Of a DNA stretch of 64,000 nt, positions 51,687-59,641 are shown piece by piece; the first letter of the stretch is position 1; each line of letters opens with the position of its first letter. Source of the stretch: Nitrospira sp. (lineage in GTDB: Bacteria; Nitrospirota; Nitrospiria; Nitrospirales; Nitrospiraceae); NCBI GenBank assembly GCA_009594995.1, contig VOPR01000023.1, positions 33,549-97,548 on the forward strand. The letters run 5' to 3'. A program made the translations under genes and the position numbers. A model generated the notes under the pieces. That model saw nothing but the letters and a program-made list of their open reading frames with translations, was not told where the DNA came from and did no database searches.

Positions 51687-53870
51687 ATGGCGGTAACTAT
51701 CGGGGTTGTGAGTAGAGGAACAGTGTGTCTGTTTGCGGTGGGACTGATATGGGCAGGGGGAACCTATGCTCAGACCGAAGGGGTAGAGGCCGCTGCTCCG
51801 GCACAGGATGCTTCCCCGGCTCAGTCTCCAGGTGAAGGCCCCACATCTGAACCGGCGGAATCGCCGAAGGCCAAGCCCGTGAAAATTCCGGAAGTGGTCG
51901 TCAAAGACGTGCATGAACGAAACGAGCCGGATCAGGAGTCGGTGAAGGACATCGCCGGGACGGTCAATGTTGTCACTCGAGAGGAAATTCAACGGGCCCG
52001 GCCGAAAAACGCAGACGAGATGTTGCGGCGCATTCCCGGAGTCAATGTGCTGGACGAATATGGCCAAGGGTTGCGACCGAACATCGGCATCCGGGGCATG
52101 GATCCCCGACGCAGCAAAAACATTCTGTTGATGATGGACGATATCCCTCTACAACCGGCCCTCTTTGGAGATGCCTCGACCTATTACATGGTCCCCATCG
52201 AACGCATCGACCATATTGAGGTGATCAAAGGAGGTGCCTCGGTCCTCTATTCGCCCAATACCCAGGGGGGCTTGATTAATTTTATTCGAAAACGGATTCC
52301 TACGACGCCGACGTTTTCCACGACGAATACGTTTGGTAGTTTCAATTTGTTTCAGTCGGACACGCAGTACGGTGGCTATTGGGGAAATTTCGGCGCGCAG
52401 CTCGGGTATGTCCGGCGCCAATCGGACGGTTTTCGAGATCGTAGCAAATCACAGCTGGATGATTTCACGATGCGATTCGAAGCCAATCCTGACGATCGAA
52501 CCCGCATTACGACCAACATTTCCTGGTACGACGAAACGACACAGACGCCTGGAAGCATCACGCCCACGCAATATCGAAACGACCGCACGCTGGCGGGCAA
52601 ACCAAATGATGAATTCAAAGGGCAGCGTGGAGCAATCGATGTGACGGCGAGCCGGGACATCGATGCCCACAACACGGCCAAGGTCATCGTCTACGGCAAT
52701 GTGTTCGAACGGAACTGGTATATTCAGGACCAGGCCGCCAACGGCACGCTGCTTTCGACCAGCCAGAACTTTTTGCGCAAGTTCAATGTCTTCGGCGTCA
52801 TGCCGCAACATCAGTTCAAATTCTCTCTCTTTGGATTGGATCAACAGATTACCTCCGGCGTCCGGTATCACGCGGAGCGCCTGACCGATATCACAGGAAT
52901 TGGCACGGCCGGCTCAAAGATCAGCCGTACGACCAACAACGCCGATCTGGAGTCGGTGGCCTATGCCGCCTATACGGAGACGGCGATTCGTCTGACCGAG
53001 GCGCTCACCATTTCACCGGGCATACGCTGGGAGCAGGTGAATCAAAGCCGCGAGACGATGAACGCAATTCCTCCGGCGGCGCAGCCGAATTTTAAGAGCT
53101 ATAAGACCACGCAAGGACTGATCTATGGGACCGGGGTCAAGTATCAACTCACCCAGGACAGCATGCTGTTCGGCCATGTCCATACGACATTCCGGCCGCC
53201 GACCTTCGCCAATGCGGTCGATCCAACGAGCGGAACCACACAAGACCTCTCCGCTGAACGTGCGTTGAGTTCGGATATCGGCATCCGTTCCATTCTCATG
53301 CCCGGTGTAAGTGCGGAAGTCGCTCTGTTTCGCACCGAATTCAGCAATCAGATCGTCCAGCAAGGCAGCCAGTTCGTCAACGCCGGAAAGACACTCATGG
53401 AGGGAATCGAAAGTACCGTCAGCCTTGATTGGGGAGAAATTGTTCGTCCGCTGCAGGGCTTTGTCACCAGAGGCAGCATCACACTTCTGCGACCGAAATC
53501 GCTGTTTGGAACGACCGATGGGAAAGACCTTCCGTATGCCCCGCGTATGACGTTCTATGGATTGGTAGGGTATTACCACCCGACCGGTGCGTCGATCGAA
53601 GCCGATGCTATGTACGTCGCGCAGCAGTTTACCGATGGCGCGAATACTCAAACAGAAAATGCCCTGGGAACGAACGGCGCCATCCCGTCCTACACCATCT
53701 GGAACCTCCGGCTCAATTATGCTCCGCCGAAGGCGAAGTGGGCCATTTTCGCGGGTGTACGCAATCTCACCGATGAATCGTTCATCGCACAACGCACGAC
53801 CGGCAGCTTTCTCGGCATTCAGCCCGGTGAGATCCGGAACTTCTACGGCGGTGTTTCGTGGAGATTTTAA
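51687..53870 (+). CDS. FecA-like TonB-dependent outer-membrane receptor
   Basis: A 727-residue receptor. The signal peptide (VCLFAVGLIWAGGTYAQ) is followed by a charged linker and a TonB-box-like IPEVVVKDV near residue 68. The plug domain (ADEMLRRIPGVNVLDEYG, RPNIGIRGMDPRRSKNILLM, GGASVLYSPNTQGGLINFI) comes next, then a 22-strand barrel ending in FYGGVSWRF, whose terminal Phe is typical. IRGMDPRRSK fits ferric-citrate/siderophore FecA-like receptors. The N-terminal signalling domain of FecA is missing, so it does not drive its own sigma factor. ATG 51687 has GAAGGAGAAG. Confidence 0.9.
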   Translation: MAVTIGVVSRGTVCLFAVGLIWAGGTYAQTEGVEAAAPAQDASPAQSPGEGPTSEPAESPKAKPVKIPEVVVKDVHERNEPDQESVKDIAGTVNVVTREEIQRARPKNADEMLRRIPGVNVLDEYGQGLRPNIGIRGMDPRRSKNILLMMDDIPLQPALFGDASTYYMVPIERIDHIEVIKGGASVLYSPNTQGGLINFIRKRIPTTPTFSTTNTFGSFNLFQSDTQYGGYWGNFGAQLGYVRRQSDGFRDRSKSQLDDFTMRFEANPDDRTRITTNISWYDETTQTPGSITPTQYRNDRTLAGKPNDEFKGQRGAIDVTASRDIDAHNTAKVIVYGNVFERNWYIQDQAANGTLLSTSQNFLRKFNVFGVMPQHQFKFSLFGLDQQITSGVRYHAERLTDITGIGTAGSKISRTTNNADLESVAYAAYTETAIRLTEALTISPGIRWEQVNQSRETMNAIPPAAQPNFKSYKTTQGLIYGTGVKYQLTQDSMLFGHVHTTFRPPTFANAVDPTSGTTQDLSAERALSSDIGIRSILMPGVSAEVALFRTEFSNQIVQQGSQFVNAGKTLMEGIESTVSLDWGEIVRPLQGFVTRGSITLLRPKSLFGTTDGKDLPYAPRMTFYGLVGYYHPTGASIEADAMYVAQQFTDGANTQTENALGTNGAIPSYTIWNLRLNYAPPKAKWAIFAGVRNLTDESFIAQRTTGSFLGIQPGEIRNFYGGVSWRF

Positions 53871-53915
53871 CGGAAGCTGCAACCGTTGACCGAATTAAAA
53901 AAGGGAGTGGCACTG

Positions 53916-54725
53916 ATGAATCGCAATATGTTCAATCGTGGATTGTGGGGCATCTTGTTGGTGGCTGGGTTGTTGGAGGTGGCGCCGGCTCAAGCCCATT
54001 TCGTGTGGGTGGAGACGGACGCGACGGCGCTGGCTGACAAGGGGCAGCCGGTGAAAGTGTATTTCGGCGAATATGCCGAATTCTTACGGGAAGAGCGCGG
54101 TGGCCGGCTTGATTCCATCGATGGCGTCACACTGCGCGTCCAGGATCCGAAGCGCGGGAAGACTGACGTCCCGCTGACGAAGCAGGTCAACCACTTTGCC
54201 GGGGCTCTCTCATCCTGCCTGCCGGGACGGAACGCGGTGGTTGCGGAACAGGCGAAGGCGCCGGTTCAGGACCTGCGCAAGCATGACCTGGGCATCGTCA
54301 AGCCGATGTTTTACGCCCGTACCTATTTCGTCTGTCTGGAGGAGAGCCGGGTCAATGAACACGAGCGAGACCATTCGACGCCACTCGCGCTGGACCTGAT
54401 TCCGCTTACCACAGGGTTGAACCTTGCGTCGGGCCGCGTGACCTCAGGGCCGGGCGGCGAGATCGTGGTAAAAGCCGTCTTTAACGGGCAACGCCTGCCG
54501 GGGACGCAGGTACTGGTGCATGCGCCCAATGGGTGGGACAAGGAACTCAAAACGGATGCCGATGGCATTGTGTCCTTCACGCCGCTCTGGCCAGGCCGGT
54601 ATGTCTTGGAGATGATTCATGTCGAAAAGACGCCGGGTGAATTTGAAGGCACCGCTTATGAGGCGTTGCGCCATCGCAGCACCCTGGCCCTGCAGGTGAG
54701 GGCCGAGCGCCCGGCGGAGCAGTAA
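53916..54725 (+). CDS. DUF4198-domain periplasmic protein
   Basis: A 269-residue protein with a signal peptide (GILLVAGLLEVAPAQAHF), cleaved near QAH so that a histidine is exposed at the mature N-terminus. HFVWVETD matches DUF4198, and a beta-sandwich DUF4198/NikM-like domain follows, with VHAPNGWDKELKTDADGIVS near the end. Proteins of this group occur in nickel, cobalt or iron uptake loci. It is two codons from the next gene on the right and 46 bases after the receptor. Start ATG 53916 has AAAGGGAG. Confidence 0.82.
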   Translation: MNRNMFNRGLWGILLVAGLLEVAPAQAHFVWVETDATALADKGQPVKVYFGEYAEFLREERGGRLDSIDGVTLRVQDPKRGKTDVPLTKQVNHFAGALSSCLPGRNAVVAEQAKAPVQDLRKHDLGIVKPMFYARTYFVCLEESRVNEHERDHSTPLALDLIPLTTGLNLASGRVTSGPGGEIVVKAVFNGQRLPGTQVLVHAPNGWDKELKTDADGIVSFTPLWPGRYVLEMIHVEKTPGEFEGTAYEALRHRSTLALQVRAERPAEQ

Positions 54726-54726
54726 C

Positions 54727-55533
54727 ATGAGTCGCGGTGGATCTGAGCGGGTCATCAGGCGCGCGCATCGCTGGCTGGGCATGGGGGCGTTGGGCTTTCT
54801 GTTGCTCTCCGTCGTCACCGGCCTTCTGTGGGCGGACGCGAAGTTTCTCTATTGGGATGATCATTATAAGGAGAAGGTTCGGCCGCTAATTGGCCCGGCG
54901 CTGGAGACAGCCAAACTGCCAGTCGATCGTGCAATTCTCGTGGCCAAGGAGGCCGTGGGCGGGCGGGCCTTGATCGAGCAGGTGGTGCTGCGGTCGGATT
55001 TCGGCCGTGTGTGTTACGAACTCAAGTTGCGGGTCGAGGGCGTGTCCACGACGCTCTTGCTCGACGCCATGACGGGTGAGCGGCTGTCGCCGATTTCGCC
55101 CGATCTAGCGCGTGTGATTGCACAGCAGTATGTGCGGACGCCGGCGACGGTGACAGGCGTGGAGATCGAGCGGTATACACCCCGGAAGAAGAAGCGAGCC
55201 CAGGATGCGGTGCGTGTTCGATTCGACGATGCCGATGCCACTGAAATTGTGCTGGACCGGCAGACCGGGGACATCCTCGAAGATGAAGGTCGCTGGCGGC
55301 GGGTGCATTTTGCGGTGATGCAACTGCACCAGCTGAATTTTTTCGGGTTTGAGAAGACCCTGCTGAATATTCCAGGCGTCCCCATTCTCCTGATGAGTCT
55401 GTCAGGATGTGCCCTCTGGTTCTTTCATCGTGCCCGGATCCATCGGTCGCACACAGCGACGTTTGCCCGGGAACAGCCGCTTCTCCCAGCCCGCTCGGCG
55501 GGCGAACCAAAGGAGGCTCCGCCCTTGTCTTGA
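54727..55533 (+). CDS. PepSY-domain membrane protein
   Basis: A 268-residue protein with two membrane helices: LGMGALGFLLLSVVTGLLW near residue 18 and VPILLMSLSGCALWFFHRA near residue 220. The periplasmic part has two PepSY-like segments, including RVCYELKLRVEGVSTTLLLD with LDAMTGERLS, and ATEIVLDRQTGDILEDEGRW. This is the short relative of PepSY-TM proteins that often accompany TonB receptors and ferric reductases. Conserved His in RRAHRWLG and LHQLNFFG could bind heme. Its start lies one base after the DUF4198 stop. Confidence 0.84.
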   Translation: MSRGGSERVIRRAHRWLGMGALGFLLLSVVTGLLWADAKFLYWDDHYKEKVRPLIGPALETAKLPVDRAILVAKEAVGGRALIEQVVLRSDFGRVCYELKLRVEGVSTTLLLDAMTGERLSPISPDLARVIAQQYVRTPATVTGVEIERYTPRKKKRAQDAVRVRFDDADATEIVLDRQTGDILEDEGRWRRVHFAVMQLHQLNFFGFEKTLLNIPGVPILLMSLSGCALWFFHRARIHRSHTATFAREQPLLPARSAGEPKEAPPLS

Positions 55534-55603
55534 TCCTTGCCCCAGGCAGGCCAGGTGGCGTTTTATTCGGCTGGTTGTTTAAAATGTCCCCTCTGGGGTG
55601 GGG

Positions 55604-57637
55604 ATGACGATTCGTACCATCAAGGGCCGCATTGTGCTCGCCATCGTGCTGGTCGGCTGTATCCCGCTGCTGATCGGACTGGTGCTTGCCTACATGTCCG
55701 GGATGCAGTCGCTGCGCGACGTCATCGGCGGCAATTTGCAGGCCGTGGCGATCCAGGCTGCCGACCGGGTGACGATGCTCGTGCAAAGCGAGATCCAGGC
55801 CGCCCGGCTGCTGGGGTCGGCACCATTACGCGTCCGCCAGCCGGTCGAGGCGGCCAACGCCTCCTATCCACAAGACAAAGCCGAAACCGAACGCATTATT
55901 CAAACCCGCACGCAGGTGTGGGAGAAGGGAAAGGAAGCCGCGGCCCAATTGCTCCATCGGGATTTGTCGCGCTTTCTCCTCGATACCAAAGTCCGCAGCG
56001 GAGACAAACTCGTCGGGTTGTTGATCGTGGATCAATACGGCGCGTTGGTCGCTTCCAGTTCTGAGCCGGATCATTACTCGTTCAGCGGGGAGCCCTGGTG
56101 GGAAGCCGTGCGCGCGGGCGGCATCGATCATGTCTATCTCAGCGGGATGATGCCTGCGCAAGTGGGCTCGTTCCGAACGCCGGAAGAAACCTTCGATATT
56201 GCCGTCCCCATCCTCGATGACCGGCACCACACCGTGATCGGTGCCGTGAAAGCCTCCTACCGGTTCGATACCCTTTTTGGCATGATCAATCAGATCCGTA
56301 TCGGGCAGACGGGCCATGCCATGCTGTTCAATGCTGCGGGAGACCCGTTGGTCTGCCCCATTCTTCCCCGACAGGCGCATCGTATTCCAGGACAGTTGAT
56401 GACCATGATTGTGTCCGCCGATCCTGGCTGGGGGATTGCGGATGACGATGGCCACGGCGGAACGGATACGGTGGTGGGATTTGCGCCTGTGACCGGCCTG
56501 ATGTTGCCGGATAACACCTGGCACATCTTTGTGCGCCAGCAGCCGGTGGAAAGCTATGCGCCCATTCGCGATCAGCTGAGAAATCTCGCGGCGATCGGTC
56601 TGGTGATGGTCGGATTGCTCTGGGCTATGGGACGGTATGTGGCGACGCGAATTGCCCGGCCGATCCAGGTGCTCAAAACAGGCGTGGAGGCGATTAGCCG
56701 CGGCACTTACGACGGCCCGCTCGACGTGAAGACCGGCGATGAATTTGAGGAGCTTGCCGTGGCGGTGCACCGCATGGCCGACCGGTTGCAAGCGTCGCGC
56801 GCAGAATTGGAATCGTTGAATGCCGAACTGACGCATCGGGTCGAGGAAAAAACGGCCGAAATTACCCGGCAGATGCGAAAGCTGGAGCTATCCGAACGGC
56901 TGGCGACGCTGGGCAAAGTGGCCAGCGGGATCGCGCATGAAATCAACAATCCGCTAAGCATCATTTTGAACCGCATTGAATGTATGGAAGCCGACGCCGC
57001 TCAGTCTCATATACCGGAGGAGGTCACCCGCGATCTGACCACCATCCGCTCACAGGCGGAACGGATCTCCCGGGTGACACGCAGCATTTTGACGTTCTCC
57101 CGGGGAACCGTGTCGATGCTGAAACCGCTAGATTTGAACTGCGTGGCACGAACCTGTGTGACCATGGCGGGAGAGCGTGTGGCGGCGCTCTCCGTCCGTA
57201 TCGACGCAGAACTTGTACCGGAATTGCCTCCGGTGATGGGGGACCGCGATCGATTGGAAACTGTGTTGCTGAATGTGCTCAATAATGCCATCGACGCCGT
57301 GATTGCCTGCGGGGATCACGGCGTGGTGACAGTGCGTACAGCCTGGATGCAGCTCAATGGGGACGAGTGGGTACGAGTCAGCATATCGGATAACGGACCG
57401 GGTGTGCCGGCCGCGATTGTGGACCGTATTTTTGATCCCTTTTTTACCACCAAACCGGCCGGCCAGGGGACGGGCTTGGGGTTGTTTTTGAGCTATGGAA
57501 TTGTCTCGGACCATCGCGGGCGCATCGAGGTGCGCAACGACACGGTCGGCGCCGTCTTTGATGTCTATTTGCCGGCGGTGGGTCTCGGCGAGCGAGTCCA
57601 TGAAGGAGTACCATGGGGATTGCAGGAAAAATCCTGA
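55604..57637 (+). CDS. Membrane sensor histidine kinase of an NtrB/ZraS-like type
   Basis: A 677-residue kinase. A membrane helix lies near residues 13-33 and a double-Cache periplasmic sensor from about 35 to 320. A second helix follows near 330-345, then HAMP ([18 protein letters not shown]), a short coiled coil and HisKA with [17 protein letters not shown]. The ATPase domain has [20 protein letters not shown] and [14 protein letters not shown]. It overlaps the response-regulator gene by 25 bases, so they form a pair. Its signal may relate to metal or redox state, since it lies between a TonB uptake locus and a multicopper oxidase. Confidence 0.91.
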   Translation: MTIRTIKGRIVLAIVLVGCIPLLIGLVLAYMSGMQSLRDVIGGNLQAVAIQAADRVTMLVQSEIQAARLLGSAPLRVRQPVEAANASYPQDKAETERIIQTRTQVWEKGKEAAAQLLHRDLSRFLLDTKVRSGDKLVGLLIVDQYGALVASSSEPDHYSFSGEPWWEAVRAGGIDHVYLSGMMPAQVGSFRTPEETFDIAVPILDDRHHTVIGAVKASYRFDTLFGMINQIRIGQTGHAMLFNAAGDPLVCPILPRQAHRIPGQLMTMIVSADPGWGIADDDGHGGTDTVVGFAPVTGLMLPDNTWHIFVRQQPVESYAPIRDQLRNLAAIGLVMVGLLWAMGRYVATRIARPIQVLKTGVEAISRGTYDGPLDVKTGDEFEELAVAVHRMADRLQASRAELESLNAELTHRVEEKTAEITRQMRKLELSERLATLGKVASGIAHEINNPLSIILNRIECMEADAAQSHIPEEVTRDLTTIRSQAERISRVTRSILTFSRGTVSMLKPLDLNCVARTCVTMAGERVAALSVRIDAELVPELPPVMGDRDRLETVLLNVLNNAIDAVIACGDHGVVTVRTAWMQLNGDEWVRVSISDNGPGVPAAIVDRIFDPFFTTKPAGQGTGLGLFLSYGIVSDHRGRIEVRNDTVGAVFDVYLPAVGLGERVHEGVPWGLQEKS

Positions 57638-59031
57638 TCGTCGATGACGAGCAGGATGCACTCGATAATTGTCGCCGGATTCTGAGTCGTGGACCCTATG
57701 ATTGTCTGACAGAATGTAATCCAACCCGTGCTCTCGACGTCATTCAACGCGAGCGGCCGGGACTGATCCTCACGGATTTGCGCATGCCTGATCTCGACGG
57801 GATCGAAGTCCTGGCTGCGGCCAAACGCTTCGATCCCTCAGTGCAGGTGGTGCTCTTGACGGCCCATGCCACGGTGCAGACCGCGGTCACCTCGATGCGG
57901 TACGGCGCGTTCGATTACATTACCAAGCCATTCACGAGTACGGACCTCTTGCAAGTGGCCCGGCGCGCGTTCGGCGAAGATGGGGATGCAGCTTCGGCCG
58001 TGAATGGAGCGGCCGAGGTGGCTGCCTCGCCGGACCAGAATCGTGCTGGAAAGCGGACTGGTCTGTCACGCGTCATCGGGGAAAGCCCGGCCATGGAATC
58101 GGTCTTTGGCTTGATCGAAAAAGTGGCGCCCACGCATTCCAACGTGCTGGTCTATGGAGAAAGCGGAACGGGCAAAGAGCTCGTCGCGCGCGCGATTCAC
58201 GACGCCAGTCTGCGAGCAGACCGTCCGTTCATTCCGGTGGACTGCGTCTCGTTGCCCGACACGCTCCTGGAATCGGAACTGTTCGGTCACGAGAAGGGTG
58301 CCTTTACCGGTGCCCATGTCTCGAAGCCGGGGTTGTTCGAAGTCGCGGCGGGCGGGACGGTCTTTCTGGACGAGGTCAGCGGGATGAGTCAGACCCTGCA
58401 GTCGAGGCTCCTGCGGGTGTTGCAGGAGCGGCAGATGCGGCGGGTCGGCGGCATCCGGTTTTTGGATGTCGATGTGCGTGTCATTGCGGCGTCAAACCAG
58501 GATCTTGAGGCCGCCTGCCGCCGCGGGGAATTCCGCGAGGATCTCTATTATCGTCTGAATGTTATTCCAATCGTGTTGCCGCCGTTGCGGAGCAGGGAAG
58601 GCGACATTCCGATTCTGGCGCGAGAATTTCTGCGGCGCTTCATGAAGCAGCAGGGGGCGGCCCTAGGATTCGTCCCGAATCTAGACCCCACGGCTACGGA
58701 GTTGCTGAGTGGGTATGCCTGGCCGGGGAATGTGCGGGAGTTACAAAACGTCATCGAGCGCGCTGCCGTGCTAGCCGATGGCCCCCTGATTACCGGCGCG
58801 CATTTGCCCGAGCGGTTGCGCCAGGTGGCGGTCGACGAGGCGCCTTCTGGCGAGGCCGGCTCCTTCAAACATGCCAAGCAGGCGGCAGTGACCACATTCG
58901 AACGGAGTTTTTTGATCGAGCTCCTCAAGCGGAACGATGGGCACATGGGGCGAGCCGCTCGCGAAGCTGGCGTGGATCGAAAGACGGTCGAGCGGATGGT
59001 CAAAAAGCATGGGCTCCGCGATTTGATCTGA
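57613..59031 (+). CDS. NtrC-family sigma-54-dependent response regulator
   Basis: A 472-residue activator. The receiver has [10 protein letters not shown], and Asp in ILTDLRMPDLDG, with TKPF as the lysine motif. The central AAA+ domain has Walker A GESGTGKE, the sigma-54 contact loop ESELFGHEKGAFTGA (intact), Walker B GTVFLDEVS and DLYYRLNVIPI. The C-terminal Fis-like helix-turn-helix is HMGRAAREAGVDRKTVERMV. It should activate a sigma-54 promoter from distant enhancer sites. Two matching palindromes and a -24/-12 promoter lie directly downstream, before the multicopper oxidase. Confidence 0.94.
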   Translation: MGIAGKILIVDDEQDALDNCRRILSRGPYDCLTECNPTRALDVIQRERPGLILTDLRMPDLDGIEVLAAAKRFDPSVQVVLLTAHATVQTAVTSMRYGAFDYITKPFTSTDLLQVARRAFGEDGDAASAVNGAAEVAASPDQNRAGKRTGLSRVIGESPAMESVFGLIEKVAPTHSNVLVYGESGTGKELVARAIHDASLRADRPFIPVDCVSLPDTLLESELFGHEKGAFTGAHVSKPGLFEVAAGGTVFLDEVSGMSQTLQSRLLRVLQERQMRRVGGIRFLDVDVRVIAASNQDLEAACRRGEFREDLYYRLNVIPIVLPPLRSREGDIPILAREFLRRFMKQQGAALGFVPNLDPTATELLSGYAWPGNVRELQNVIERAAVLADGPLITGAHLPERLRQVAVDEAPSGEAGSFKHAKQAAVTTFERSFLIELLKRNDGHMGRAAREAGVDRKTVERMVKKHGLRDLI

Positions 59032-59210
59032 CTCATGCCCAGGCATCAACAGGGCACGTATGCAGATTGTCTAGAGCGCTCACAGCTGTTCTTCGCACCC
59101 AGTATGAGAGGCTTGAGTGAGTGAAGGACGATCGGGCCAACGGGTGCAAGGTGCGCCTTCAGACAATCTTGGATTACAGCTTGTCGAACCTTCTTAAGTC
59201 TCGCCATTTC
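59032..59210. other. Spacer after the response-regulator gene
   Basis: No gene is visible here. It is the left part of a 610-base region between the NtrC-type regulator and the multicopper oxidase. The right part holds the palindromes, the sigma-54 promoter and the leader hairpin listed separately. Confidence 0.5.
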
Positions 59211-59238
59211 CCCAATGGGGCATCGGTGCCCCATTGGG
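59211..59238. promoter_or_regulatory. Enhancer-type palindrome 1
   Basis: A perfect 28-base palindrome: 12-base arms CCCAATGGGGCA and TGCCCCATTGGG around TCGG. Its core ATGGGGC-N6-GCCCCAT at 59215-59234 is repeated in format at 59306. It lies about 200 bases upstream of the predicted transcription start, suitable for an NtrC-family activator. Confidence 0.65.
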
Positions 59239-59305
59239 ACAAATTCTTCGGACACTCGCATATCGCCTTTTAATTCGATGTGTTTTTGAGTATTGCCTGT
59301 TTTTG

Positions 59306-59325
59306 ATGGGGCGACTGCGCCCCAT
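59306..59325. promoter_or_regulatory. Enhancer-type palindrome 2
   Basis: ATGGGGC-GACTGC-GCCCCAT has the same half-sites and the same six-base spacing as palindrome 1, with 91 bases between centres. It lies about 107 bases upstream of the predicted start. TTTT follows it, so it could also serve as a terminator for the regulator gene. Confidence 0.62.
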
Positions 59326-59396
59326 TTTCATTTCTGCTCTCAGGCCTCCTGTCGTAAATATCCAACAAAGTTTGCGTTTCTTGACTCGATCACAGC

Positions 59397-59411
59397 TGGA
59401 ACGAGAGTTGC
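59397..59411 (+). promoter_or_regulatory. Sigma-54 (-24/-12) promoter of the multicopper oxidase
   Basis: TGGAACGAGAGTTGC matches TGGCACG-N4-TTGC at all but one consensus base, with GG and GC exactly ten bases apart. Transcription should start near 59423, leaving a leader of about 220 bases. Confidence 0.7.
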
Positions 59412-59539
59412 TCTGATATCCGCCGTCTTTTTGTGCGCAGTTCTTTTTATGCGCATCGATGGGTGGGCCATCGTTTCGTTGTCGCGAAGCAAGGGTGTGG
59501 AAACCGAAGGACCGGCCTCCTGGTGTTTCCACTCCATAA

Positions 59540-59565
59540 GGTGCAGGCCTTCACGGGCCTGCACC
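59540..59565 (+). other. Leader hairpin upstream of the multicopper oxidase
   Basis: GGTGCAGGCC at 59540-59549 pairs with GGCCTGCACC at 59556-59565 around TTCACG. No T-run follows, so it is not a terminator. It may stabilise or regulate the long leader mRNA. A second stem (GTGGAAAC with GTTTCCAC) lies just upstream. Confidence 0.5.
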
Positions 59566-59641
59566 GTGCGCGACCTCGTTTCGATGGCAGAGAGTGGGGA
59601 TGCGGAGGTTTGTTTTATGGTTTCAAGAGGAGGTAGGTCTA

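Noticed and set aside
59306..59325. Palindrome 2 as a simple terminator of the response-regulator gene
   Set aside because: TTTT follows it, so this cannot be excluded, but the identical half-sites and spacing in palindrome 1, which has no T-run, favour an operator.
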